NCBI RefSeq assembly: GCF_900457465.1
Contig: NZ_UAUU01000011.1
Location: 930,001-994,000, forward strand
Direction of reading: 5' to 3'
Source of the DNA: Sphingobacterium multivorum
Lineage (GTDB): Bacteria; Bacteroidota; Bacteroidia; Sphingobacteriales; Sphingobacteriaceae
DNA: 64,000 bases
Made by a program: the position numbers and the translations under genes
Notes under the pieces: generated by a model
What the model was told of the DNA's origin: nothing
What the model saw: the letters and a program-made list of their open reading frames with translations, nothing else
The model's database searches: none
Shown here: piece after piece, positions 8,827 through 17,162 of the stretch
Layout: each line of letters begins with the position of its first letter
Numbering within the stretch: position 1 is the first letter of the stretch

Positions 8827-10095
8827 TTAATCTTCCTCTTCTCCAGCATTAGATAATTTTGCGTTTACAAAAAATGCTCCTTTTACAACGATTTTGGCAT
8901 TGACAGGAATTTGCTTGACAAAAGTTATTGCGGTATACCCCATATCAGATACCCCTTTCAATACTTCTACTTTTTCAAAATTTATATTGCTTGTATCTTC
9001 CTTATGTTCAGTTTCCTCATCTTCTTTATGGTTTTCTTCTTCGTGATGTTCTTCTGCTTTTTTATCGGTTTGTACGAAAATAAAATATTTACCATCAGTA
9101 TTTACGATGGCATCATTGGGAACAGCAGGTGTGGTCACATTGCTTAAGCTTACAATTCCTGTTATATTCATTCCATCAATTAACCCATTTTTATTACCTT
9201 TTATGCGGCAACGTACAACAATAGTTTTACTCTCATTTTGAAAAGATGAACCGATATTGAAAACCGTAGCCTCATATTCAGTGGCTGGATTATTTGTCAA
9301 TCGAAAATGAATAGTTTGCCCAATTTTTATTTGTGGTAAATCTTTTTCAAAAACTTGTAAATCCAAATGCAATGAGCTGTTATCTACAACTTCAATTACT
9401 GGAGAAGAAACATCTACATAACTTCCAATTTTAGCGAAAACATTACTCACTGTACCATTCAAAGGACTAATTACCGTTAGCGCAGATTTCAAATTACTGT
9501 TTGATAGGGTGCTGGGATTGATGCCCATTAATTGTAATTGTTGATGTAAAGATGCTTTTCGAGTACGAAGGCTGTTCAATTCGGCTGTTGCACTTTGTAA
9601 ATTTTTCTTTGCGCCAGCATTTCCTTCGTTTAACTCTTTTTGTCTTGATAGCTCTTGCTCTGCAAAAGTTATTCTACTTACTATACTCAAATATTCTTCC
9701 TGTAATTGTATAAACTGCGGATTGCCAATCGTCGCTATTATTTCACCCTTTCTAACATAATCCCCAAGTTGAACTTTCAATGTTCTTATCACCCCACCAT
9801 ATAAAGTTGTAGCATTGGCTTTATTGTTATTGGGAACATTCAGATTTCCATTTGCTTTGATGGTTGCAGACAGCTCCCTTTGTTCTATTGTGCCTATTTT
9901 TATTCCAACTATCTTTATCTGTTCCTCTGAAAGTGTGGCAATGGTTGGTACTTCTTCGTGGGCTTCTTCTTTTTGAATTTCTTTTGCCTTCTGGTTTTGC
10001 CCATCCCCATCTTTATGATTATTGCAAGCGGAAAAAGCAAGTATTACAACAGTTATCACTGTTACAAACGTGATTTTATTTATATTGAATTTCAT
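8827..10095 (-). CDS. czcB: RND efflux periplasmic adaptor, CzcB/CusB family
   Basis: A 422-residue lipoprotein-type adaptor (signal with lipobox-like FSAC at residues 21-24). It has the membrane-fusion-protein plan: a barrel-sandwich half (GGVIRTLKVQLGDYVRKGE), a helical hairpin (residues about 140-200), the returning half (VISPLNGTVSNVFAKIGSYV) and a beta-barrel. A His/Glu-rich insert near residues 345-370 (EEHHEEENHKEDEE) may bind metal. It should bridge the CzcA pump and the outer-membrane channel across the periplasm. It lies 7 bp after czcA and 17 bp before the P-type ATPase, so the three are likely one operon. Confidence 0.88.
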   Translation of the reverse strand: MKFNINKITFVTVITVVILAFSACNNHKDGDGQNQKAKEIQKEEAHEEVPTIATLSEEQIKIVGIKIGTIEQRELSATIKANGNLNVPNNNKANATTLYGGVIRTLKVQLGDYVRKGEIIATIGNPQFIQLQEEYLSIVSRITFAEQELSRQKELNEGNAGAKKNLQSATAELNSLRTRKASLHQQLQLMGINPSTLSNSNLKSALTVISPLNGTVSNVFAKIGSYVDVSSPVIEVVDNSSLHLDLQVFEKDLPQIKIGQTIHFRLTNNPATEYEATVFNIGSSFQNESKTIVVRCRIKGNKNGLIDGMNITGIVSLSNVTTPAVPNDAIVNTDGKYFIFVQTDKKAEEHHEEENHKEDEETEHKEDTSNINFEKVEVLKGVSDMGYTAITFVKQIPVNAKIVVKGAFFVNAKLSNAGEEED

Positions 10096-10102
10096 TTTTT
10101 AT

Positions 10103-13100
10103 TTATTGATTAATGAGAGAATAAATACTGATTACAGACTGGTTTACCTGCTGAATACTTTTCAGATAATTTAATTGAATATCGGTTGTGGTTTGCAATG
10201 CAAAAAGATATTCTACATAGCTGATTTCTCCAGTTTTATAACCTAATTGTGCTGCTGATACTATTTCTTTGGCATTAGGCAATGCTTCTTGCTGAAAATA
10301 ATTAAACTGTTGCATATCTTGTTGGTATTGTTGCAAAGCATTTTGTAATTGTGTTGTTAATGCTTTTTGCAGCTGCTGAGCATTGGCTTCGGAAGCCTGT
10401 TTTCTGAAGTCCAAAGATTTTATCCTTGCTTTGGTAGCACCATAAGTGATAGGAATTGCAATGCCAATATTTACAGAATTGAAACGTTTACCAGAATTAA
10501 AATATTTTTCTGCGCCATTTACAGTATGAAAACCTATTAAAGATTGATTTGTAAAACCAATTGTAAAATCAGGTAAACCTTGCGAACGTTCTACCTTTTT
10601 GGTCTGTTCTGCAATAACAGCATCCTGATATAAGGATTGAATGGCGGGATGACTTGCAACTACATCATTATCCAATAAATTACTGATTTGTAATGGTTGA
10701 AAAATTCCATTTTCTACAATGAGAAAATCCTCTCTTGTATTCATCAAAGTTTTCAGACTGGCAACAGCATTGTTTAAAAACACTTTATTCTGTTTTAACA
10801 ATAAATTAATTTCCCCTTTCTTAGCTTCTGCCGTACTGATGTCCACTTTTTTTGTATCACCAGTTTTATAACGAAGCTGTGCTATTTTTATAAAATCGCT
10901 GTACAGACTATCTAACTGTTGTAATTGTTTTTGGTTATGTTGCAAATACAGGATTTGATAATAGTAAGTTCTGACCTGCGTTTTTAGCTCTATTACCGTA
11001 AGGTTTTTCTGTAATTCTTTCGCTTTTATTTCTGCATTAATCAATTGCTTTTTTGCTCCGAATAAAGTAGGAAAAGGAATAGTTTGCGCCACTTCAAATG
11101 ACTGGTCGAATTTTGTACTGTTGTACTGCCCTAATTGTGCATTAAAACCTAATTTTGGTAATTCTCCGGCAGTTTTTTTCAAGGCTTTACTTGCATCAAT
11201 TTCTAAATCTGAAGCCTTTATGATTTGATTATTTTTCAGCGCAATGTTTATTGCTTCATCAACACTGGATAAATCTTTCGTCTGTGCGTTTGCTGTAAAA
11301 CCTACCAATGATAGCAGTAACACAACGATAGTCGCAATGGGTTTCACTTTAAGTTTTCTTTTTAAATTAATTTTTGAATTGAAGATGATGTACAATAAAG
11401 GCAGTACGAATAGGGTAAGGAATGTGGCAGTTACCAAACCACCGATAACAACTGTAGCCAATGGTTTTTGTACCTCTGCACCTGCGCTACTGCTCAAAGC
11501 CATTGGCAGAAATCCTAAACTGGCAACTGTTGCAGTCATTAAAACCGGTCTCAAACGGATTTTAGTTCCTTCGATTACCCGTTTCAATACATCTTTTTCT
11601 CCTTCTTTTTCTAATTGATTGAAAATACCTATCAATACAATTCCGTTGAGGACTGCAACACCAAACAATGCAATAAATCCAATACCTGCGCTGATGCTAA
11701 AAGGCATTCCCCGAAGTAATAAAGCTAGTATTCCTCCAATTGCACTCATTGGGATAGCCGTAAAAATTAATCCTGCCTGTTTAAAAGAACTGAAAGTAAA
11801 GTAAAGCAGTACAAATATCAATATTAAAGAAACTGGAACAGCTATCAATAATCTATTGCTGGCTTCCTGTAAATTTTCAAACTGCCCACCATAAGTGAAA
11901 TAATATCCTGATGGTAATTTTACTTGGTTATTCAATTTTTTTTGAATTTCTTCTACTACACTTTGAACGTCTCTGTCTGCTACATTAAAACCAATTACAA
12001 TTCTTCGCTTTCCCGCTTCACGGCTTATCTGCGCCGGTCCTAATTTATAATCAATTGTAGCCACTTGTGATAGAGGAATTTGACTACCTATGTTGGTGGG
12101 TATCATCATATTGTTTACATCTTCAATACTACCCCGGTAAGTACTATCTAAACGCACAACTAAATCAAATCTCCTTTCATTCTCAAAAACCACACCTGCA
12201 CTTTTTCCTGCAAAGGCAGTACTCACAACATTATTTACATCTTCTACATTTACTCCATAATTGGCTAAACGAGTTCGGTCGTATTCAATATTAATTTGAG
12301 GTAGCCCACTTACCAGTTCTACTTGAGGTACTGTAACTCCCTTTACTGTTTGTATAACTTTGCTAACCTTATCGGCATTTAACGCTAGTGTATCTAAATT
12401 TTCTCCGAAAATCTTAATTGCAACATCTTGTTTTATCCCTGTCATAAGTTCGTTAAAACGCATTTGAATGGGTTGGCTTTTTTCGACAATTATGCCAGGT
12501 ATTACGGCTATTTTTTCTTCTATTGCATCGCCTAATTCATCGTATGTCCTTCCGGATTTCCATTCACTTTCAGGCTTAAGAATAATTATTAAATCTGTTG
12601 CACTCGGAGGCATTGGGTCAGTAGGTACTTCACCAGCTCCAGTTCTACCTACCACCATTTTTACTTCATCAAATTGTTTGGCAATTCTCGAAGCAAGCAT
12701 CGAAGTTTCTATACTTTGTGATAATGAGGTTTCAATAGGCATTTTAAATTCAAACGCATATTCTCCTTCTTGTAGCTGGGGTATAAATTCTCCTCCCATT
12801 CGGCTAAACAAGAAAATACTAACCGCAAATATGGCAATGGCGATACCCACGAACCAATACTTTATGCTAATCGCTTTTTCAAGCAAAGGCTGATATTTTT
12901 TTTGTAACCAATTCATCATTCTGTCAGAAAAGGTTTCTTTATACGAAGGTTTTTTGGATAAGAACAAAGCACACATCATTGGTATGTATGTTAAGGATAA
13001 AATCAAAGCTCCAAAAATGGCAAAACCTACAGTCTGTGCCATCGGACGGAACATTTTACCTTCAACACCCACTAACGTAAGAATAGGAATGTAAACAATT

Positions 13101-14470
13101 AGTATAATGATTTCACCAAATGCTGCACTGCTACGAATTTTGGAGGCAGACAGGAAAACCTCTTCATCCATTTCGGTTTGTGTAAGCCTTTGTTTAGATT
13201 TCCGTAAGCCTAAGTGATGTAATGTGGCTTCCACAACAATTACTGCCCCATCTACAATCAACCCAAAATCTATGGCTCCCAAACTCATTAAATTGGCGCT
13301 TACACCAAACACATTCATCATCGCCAAGGCAAACAGCATTGCTAAGGGAATAGCGGAAGCTACTATTAATCCGGCTCTAAAATTTCCTAAAAAAAGTACC
13401 AATACAAAGATTACAATCAACGCACCTTCTATCAGGTTTTTTTCTACGGTACTCATTGCCTTGTCAACTAAAACTGAACGGTCTATGTAAGGTTCAATAA
13501 TAATATCATCAGGTAATGACTTTTGTATAGTGGGTAGTTTTTCTTTTATTTTTTCAATTACATTATTGGCATTTTCGCCTTTTAGCATCATTACTACACC
13601 ACCTACTGCATCAACATCTCCGTTATATGTCATTGCTCCATATCTAACAGCACTACCAAATCGTACATCTGCCACATCTTTTATAAAAATTGGAACACTA
13701 CCAGGATTATTCTTTACGCTAATATTTTTTATATCATCTAATGATGTAACCAAGCCAATCCCCCTAATGAAATAAGCATTTGGTTTCTTATCAATATAAG
13801 CACCGCCAGTATTTTGGTTGTTTTTTTCAAGAGCGTTGAAAATATCGGTAATACTTATATCCATAGCCTTTAAGCGATTAGGATTAACAGCAACTTCATA
13901 TTGCTTTAGCTCGCCACCAAAACTATTTACTTCTGCAATTCCGGGTGTACCATACAGTTGCCTTGCAACAATCCAGTCCTGCATTGTACGAAGGTCTTTG
14001 GCATTGTATTTATTTTCACTTCCCTTTTTGGGATGTATTATATATTCGTATATCTGACCAAGCCCTGTACTGACCGGAGCCAGTTCAGGTGTTCCTATTC
14101 CGTTCGGAATTTTTTCTTCTGCTTCTTTCAGTTTTTCATTAATGAGCTGTCGGGCAAAATAAATGTCTACTTTTTCCTTAAATACAACTGTAATTACGGA
14201 CAAACCAAACCTAGAAATACTTCTGGTTTCTTCTAAATCGGGAATATTAGCAATGCTTTGCTCTATCGGAAAAGTTACTAATTGTTCTACTTCCTGAGCC
14301 GCCAATGTGGGGCAAACCGTAATTATTTGCACCTGATTATTTGTAATATCGGGTACGGCATCAATGGGTAATTTTGTGGCACTCCACACTCCCCAAATAA
14401 TGAGCAACAATGTCATTATTCCAATGACGAGCTTGTTCTTAATGCTAAATTTTATGATACTGTCTAACAC
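10103..14470 (-). CDS. czcA: CzcA-type heavy-metal RND pump fused to a TolC-like outer-membrane factor
   Basis: 1455 residues. Residues about 1-1040 are a full HME-RND transporter with twelve helices and two large periplasmic loops. The fourth helix carries DFGLIVDGAVIVVE, the pattern of divalent-cation pumps (zinc, cobalt, cadmium) and unlike Cu/Ag pumps. Near residue 1050 a second hydrophobic signal-like segment ends in TANAQ. It is followed by about 390 residues of an outer-membrane-factor fold (SSVDEAINIALKNN, later GYKTGEISYVEYLFAL). This fusion recurs in Bacteroidota, where separate CzcC genes are common in Proteobacteria. How the two halves are sorted to different membranes is unclear; internal processing is possible. 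It starts the czcA-czcB-ATPase run. Confidence 0.92.
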   Translation of the reverse strand: MLDSIIKFSIKNKLVIGIMTLLLIIWGVWSATKLPIDAVPDITNNQVQIITVCPTLAAQEVEQLVTFPIEQSIANIPDLEETRSISRFGLSVITVVFKEKVDIYFARQLINEKLKEAEEKIPNGIGTPELAPVSTGLGQIYEYIIHPKKGSENKYNAKDLRTMQDWIVARQLYGTPGIAEVNSFGGELKQYEVAVNPNRLKAMDISITDIFNALEKNNQNTGGAYIDKKPNAYFIRGIGLVTSLDDIKNISVKNNPGSVPIFIKDVADVRFGSAVRYGAMTYNGDVDAVGGVVMMLKGENANNVIEKIKEKLPTIQKSLPDDIIIEPYIDRSVLVDKAMSTVEKNLIEGALIVIFVLVLFLGNFRAGLIVASAIPLAMLFALAMMNVFGVSANLMSLGAIDFGLIVDGAVIVVEATLHHLGLRKSKQRLTQTEMDEEVFLSASKIRSSAAFGEIIILIVYIPILTLVGVEGKMFRPMAQTVGFAIFGALILSLTYIPMMCALFLSKKPSYKETFSDRMMNWLQKKYQPLLEKAISIKYWFVGIAIAIFAVSIFLFSRMGGEFIPQLQEGEYAFEFKMPIETSLSQSIETSMLASRIAKQFDEVKMVVGRTGAGEVPTDPMPPSATDLIIILKPESEWKSGRTYDELGDAIEEKIAVIPGIIVEKSQPIQMRFNELMTGIKQDVAIKIFGENLDTLALNADKVSKVIQTVKGVTVPQVELVSGLPQINIEYDRTRLANYGVNVEDVNNVVSTAFAGKSAGVVFENERRFDLVVRLDSTYRGSIEDVNNMMIPTNIGSQIPLSQVATIDYKLGPAQISREAGKRRIVIGFNVADRDVQSVVEEIQKKLNNQVKLPSGYYFTYGGQFENLQEASNRLLIAVPVSLILIFVLLYFTFSSFKQAGLIFTAIPMSAIGGILALLLRGMPFSISAGIGFIALFGVAVLNGIVLIGIFNQLEKEGEKDVLKRVIEGTKIRLRPVLMTATVASLGFLPMALSSSAGAEVQKPLATVVIGGLVTATFLTLFVLPLLYIIFNSKINLKRKLKVKPIATIVVLLLSLVGFTANAQTKDLSSVDEAINIALKNNQIIKASDLEIDASKALKKTAGELPKLGFNAQLGQYNSTKFDQSFEVAQTIPFPTLFGAKKQLINAEIKAKELQKNLTVIELKTQVRTYYYQILYLQHNQKQLQQLDSLYSDFIKIAQLRYKTGDTKKVDISTAEAKKGEINLLLKQNKVFLNNAVASLKTLMNTREDFLIVENGIFQPLQISNLLDNDVVASHPAIQSLYQDAVIAEQTKKVERSQGLPDFTIGFTNQSLIGFHTVNGAEKYFNSGKRFNSVNIGIAIPITYGATKARIKSLDFRKQASEANAQQLQKALTTQLQNALQQYQQDMQQFNYFQQEALPNAKEIVSAAQLGYKTGEISYVEYLFALQTTTDIQLNYLKSIQQVNQSVISIYSLINQ

Positions 14471-14620
14471 AATTCATTTGATTAATAATTAATAATAATG
14501 GATATAAATACTTTCTGTCCGTTACAGAAAGGACAGCTAAATGTGCAATTTAGATAATACACCTATCTAATAGTAAATGAATATATCATCCATTACCAAT
14601 AAATACATTTGCTGAAAATA

Positions 14621-14947
14621 TTAAGTATTAATCTTTGGCGGCTGCCAAATGTTTCCGTGATAATTGGAAATGAAATTGAAATTTTGAAGTGGGAATTTTT
14701 GTATCTTGCTAAGACTTGGCTTTGCCTCGTTTATTTTGAACGTTTGAAACGTAAAATTCACAACGGTATGACAAGTAGCACAAGAACAAAAAGGACTGCA
14801 TAAATCGCCGTTTTTCGTTTGACCATTGCTTGTATTAGAAAGCTCTGATTTTGAAGTATTACTGGTATCCATACCACACGCATCAGTACACGGCATTACG
14901 GATAATGCCAGAAAATATATACTGAATATGAATATAAATAGTTTCAT
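14621..14947 (-). CDS. small secreted Cys-rich protein, DUF6660-like
   Basis: A 108-residue protein with an N-terminal signal (residues 1-20, then PCTDACGMD). The middle carries CSPFCSCATCH and the C-terminus ends in IWQPPKINT. It resembles the DUF6660 proteins that precede heavy-metal RND operons in Bacteroidota; this recognition is from memory. It lies about 150 bp upstream of czcA on the same strand. A role in periplasmic metal binding or sensing is inferred from the Cys content and position. The tail motif is shared with the protein at 1536-1922. Confidence 0.65.
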   Translation of the reverse strand: MKLFIFIFSIYFLALSVMPCTDACGMDTSNTSKSELSNTSNGQTKNGDLCSPFCSCATCHTVVNFTFQTFKINEAKPSLSKIQKFPLQNFNFISNYHGNIWQPPKINT

Positions 14948-15002
14948 CAGCTACAAATATAAATAAATAGATTGTGCAATAGAATTGCAAAGTTGAAAAA
15001 AT

Positions 15003-15413
15003 CTATTTGTTACATTTGTCGCATTTCCCCTTAAGAACTAAATTAGCTCCATCTAATTTAAAGTTTTGAGGAACTTCGATGTTCGGAATTTCTGTTTCAG
15101 TAAGGCAAAAAGTATGTTTGCAGTCGGTACAATAAAAATGTGTGTGCAGTTCTGATAAATTACAATTGCATCCTGATTGGCAAAGTGCGTATTTAATCAC
15201 TCCGCTTCCATCATCAATGGTATGGACAAGTTTGTATTCCAGGAATACTTTAAGTGTTCTGAAGAGAGTAATATTATCTGCTTTTTCAAACTGTTCTGCC
15301 AGCTCTTTATGACTTACTGCATATTGTTGTTTCAATAACTTTTCAACCACCAACAAACGCATAGCGGTGGGTTTTATAGCTTTTTGCAGTAAAATTTTTT
15401 CTAATTCAGTCAT
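15003..15413 (-). CDS. Fur-family transcriptional regulator
   Basis: A 136-residue protein with the Fur layout: an N-terminal winged helix (KPTAMRLLVVEKLLKQQ, then ADNITLFRTLKVFLE) and a C-terminal dimerisation half with metal ligands (SELHTHFYCTDCKHTFC, then GKCDKCNK). The two CxxC pairs fit the structural zinc site. Such Fur/Zur-like genes often accompany RND metal pumps in Bacteroidota. It probably controls the czc operon downstream. Whether it senses zinc or another metal cannot be told from the sequence. It follows the next gene by 6 bp, so the two are likely cotranscribed. Confidence 0.85.
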   Translation of the reverse strand: MTELEKILLQKAIKPTAMRLLVVEKLLKQQYAVSHKELAEQFEKADNITLFRTLKVFLEYKLVHTIDDGSGVIKYALCQSGCNCNLSELHTHFYCTDCKHTFCLTETEIPNIEVPQNFKLDGANLVLKGKCDKCNK

Positions 15414-15419
15414 TGTGAT

Positions 15420-15758
15420 TTAATTTTCTATCGTCCAATCATCATTATCGTCCTCGTCAACTGATATTTGCTCAATGATGCTGTTTGCTGCACTGTCAGA
15501 GTATGTACCATAACCATTTACGAAAACACCTTTTGCTCCATCTTTTTGGTTTCTCATCGCATATAAGATAGCCTCATCTTCCAAGTCATTAAGCCCAGTA
15601 AAACGATAAATTTTATCAATAACAATGTCCCTTAAATTAACTTTCTCTCCGTCTATTTTGTACGAAATGTTTTCTTCCAATAGATTAAAGTCTTCCGTAT
15701 AACCCCTTTGTCTTAGTACTTCAATTACTTCTGATAATGTTTTTTCTGTTGATAGCAT
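15420..15758 (-). CDS. second small phosphoribosylpyrophosphate-synthetase-labelled protein
   Basis: A 112-residue soluble protein, a diverged paralogue of the one at 203-508. Shared blocks are VLRQRGYTEDFNLL near the start, AILYAMRN and then GVFVNGYGTYSD. The end is acidic (DEDDNDDW). The family name found on such proteins does not fit a true PRPP synthetase. It sits directly upstream of the Fur-family gene (6 bp), while its paralogue sits next to the CopB-like ATPase, which hints at a shared role near metal pumps. The function is unknown to me. Confidence 0.6.
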   Translation of the reverse strand: MLSTEKTLSEVIEVLRQRGYTEDFNLLEENISYKIDGEKVNLRDIVIDKIYRFTGLNDLEDEAILYAMRNQKDGAKGVFVNGYGTYSDSAANSIIEQISVDEDDNDDWTIEN

Positions 15759-15827
15759 AAGTATTCTTCTTAAATTTTTGAAAATATTTTTTGAAAAAAC
15801 TGAACATTTTTTTCTCTTAATTGGTTT

Positions 15828-16037
15828 CTAATAGCAACATTTTTTATCCTGTTGTATTGATGGACAAGGAACACTGGCATAACTACAATACACACAACAA
15901 TCGCCTTGTAATGGTTTTAATCTTGTCTTGCAATTTTCACATTCATAAAAATATTGGCAAGCATCTGTTGGCATTGTTTCCTCTTTTTTGTATCCGCAAT
16001 TTGGGCAAGTTATAATTGATTGTAATTTAATTTCCAT
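15828..16037 (-). CDS. small zinc-ribbon protein of the mer unit
   Basis: A 69-residue protein rich in Cys: CPNCGYKK near the start, CENCKTR in the middle, then GDCCVYCSYASVPCP and a final CC. The spacing suggests a zinc ribbon followed by a further metal-binding group. Its ATG overlaps the stop codon of merTP by one base (TAATG), so translation is probably coupled. In Bacteroidota such GDCC-containing proteins often travel with MerTP. A role in mercury handling is inferred from this coupling only. Confidence 0.7.
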   Translation of the reverse strand: MEIKLQSIITCPNCGYKKEETMPTDACQYFYECENCKTRLKPLQGDCCVYCSYASVPCPSIQQDKKCCY

Positions 16038-16639
16038 TATGATATAATTTTACTTTTTAGTGATTTATAACCTGTCGAATTGATAGCTTTTTCAATTTCT
16101 ATAATACTTGTTTGTTTGTTGTCAAACTTAACAATGGCATTGCCTTTCTCATAAGAAACCACAACTTCCACAATTCCTTTTAGTTTACTAACTTCCGTTT
16201 TAACGTGGTGTTCACAACCTGAACAAGTCATCCCTTTGATTGTAAACTCAACTTTCTGAATTTTGGAAGTTTGGGTAATAATTGCTTTACTTTCGGTCTT
16301 TGGAAAAAAAATGTGAGCATAAAGCGGAAATGATAAAAGTAAAGCCGCCATAACGGTAATAATTCCTAAAAATGATTTTGTTTTCATAAAGTTTGATTTT
16401 TCAGTTGTTTCACAGTTGCAGTCAATTTTCTTTTGCGGTTTCAATTTTTGATACCAAGCAAAAGCAAGCACTAAAATAGTTAACCCGATAAAATATGGAC
16501 GAAAAGGTTCGAGCCAAGAGAAAGTTGAAGCAAGTCCACTTGTTCCTGCTATGAGAGCCAAAACAGGTGTAATGCAACATAATGAAGCTGCTATTGCTGT
16601 CAAAAGTCCAGTCCCAATTAGTTTTCCGTCCGTTACCAT
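16037..16639 (-). CDS. merTP: mercury transport fusion MerTP
   Basis: A 200-residue fusion. Residues 1-75 form a MerT-like part with two or three membrane helices and a vicinal Cys pair in the first (ASLCCITPVLAL). A further helix lies near residues 88-110. Residues about 128-195 form a MerP-like HMA domain with GMTCSGCEHHV. The protein takes up Hg2+ through the inner membrane. Normally MerA then reduces it, but no merA is in the window. The start overlaps the end of the regulator gene by 7 bp. Such fusions without merA also occur in Bacteroidota, so another thiophilic metal could be the cargo. Confidence 0.85.
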   Translation of the reverse strand: MVTDGKLIGTGLLTAIAASLCCITPVLALIAGTSGLASTFSWLEPFRPYFIGLTILVLAFAWYQKLKPQKKIDCNCETTEKSNFMKTKSFLGIITVMAALLLSFPLYAHIFFPKTESKAIITQTSKIQKVEFTIKGMTCSGCEHHVKTEVSKLKGIVEVVVSYEKGNAIVKFDNKQTSIIEIEKAINSTGYKSLKSKIIS

Positions 16640-17010
16640 ATTGTTTCTAAATTTTTTTTATCGTCAAGTATTTTAAAAAATGGGTCCAACATTTTCTCAT
16701 ACTCTTTTGTCAATGAGTAAAAAATGGTTTGCGCCTCTCTTTCGGTTTCAATAAGCTTTCGGTCTTTAAGTTTTCTCAAGTGCTGAGAAATCGCTGAAAT
16801 TGTCATTCCAAGAATTTCACTCACATCACAAACACAAAGTCGTTTTTCTTCATAAAGAAGAAACAGAATTTTCAGTCTTACATTGTTTCCAGTCAATTCA
16901 AGTGCGTTCGACAAATAGTCAAACGAACTGTGGAGTTCCGAAACTCTTTCTTTACAGCGATTGATTTGTTTAATGTCTGCCTGTTTTCGTGTACAAGAAG
17001 TATTATCCAT
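16633..17010 (-). CDS. ArsR-family metalloregulator of the mer unit
   Basis: A 125-residue winged-helix repressor. The DNA-binding part is clear (NNVRLKILFLLYEEKRLCVCDVSEILG, split here as NNVRLKILFLL then VCDVSEILGMTISAISQHLR). Cys in LCVCD, and perhaps in TSCTRK and INRCKE at the N-terminus, are candidate ligands. ArsR-type proteins leave DNA when they bind a toxic metal. It overlaps merTP by 7 bp and is the first gene of the unit, so it probably controls its own operon. The promoter should lie in 17011-17162, which is AT-rich and gene-free. Confidence 0.85.
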   Translation of the reverse strand: MDNTSCTRKQADIKQINRCKERVSELHSSFDYLSNALELTGNNVRLKILFLLYEEKRLCVCDVSEILGMTISAISQHLRKLKDRKLIETEREAQTIFYSLTKEYEKMLDPFFKILDDKKNLETIW

Positions 17011-17162
17011 AATGCAAATGTAACTAATTTGTTTATTTAAGCAAATGCTAAATTATGAGTATTAAAATTTGGCATTTTATATGTTGACGTAATGGTGCTG
17101 TTACTTTTAATTCTTCTAACAATATATTAATAGAAAAATCACAAAAAAAATATTTAGTATAA

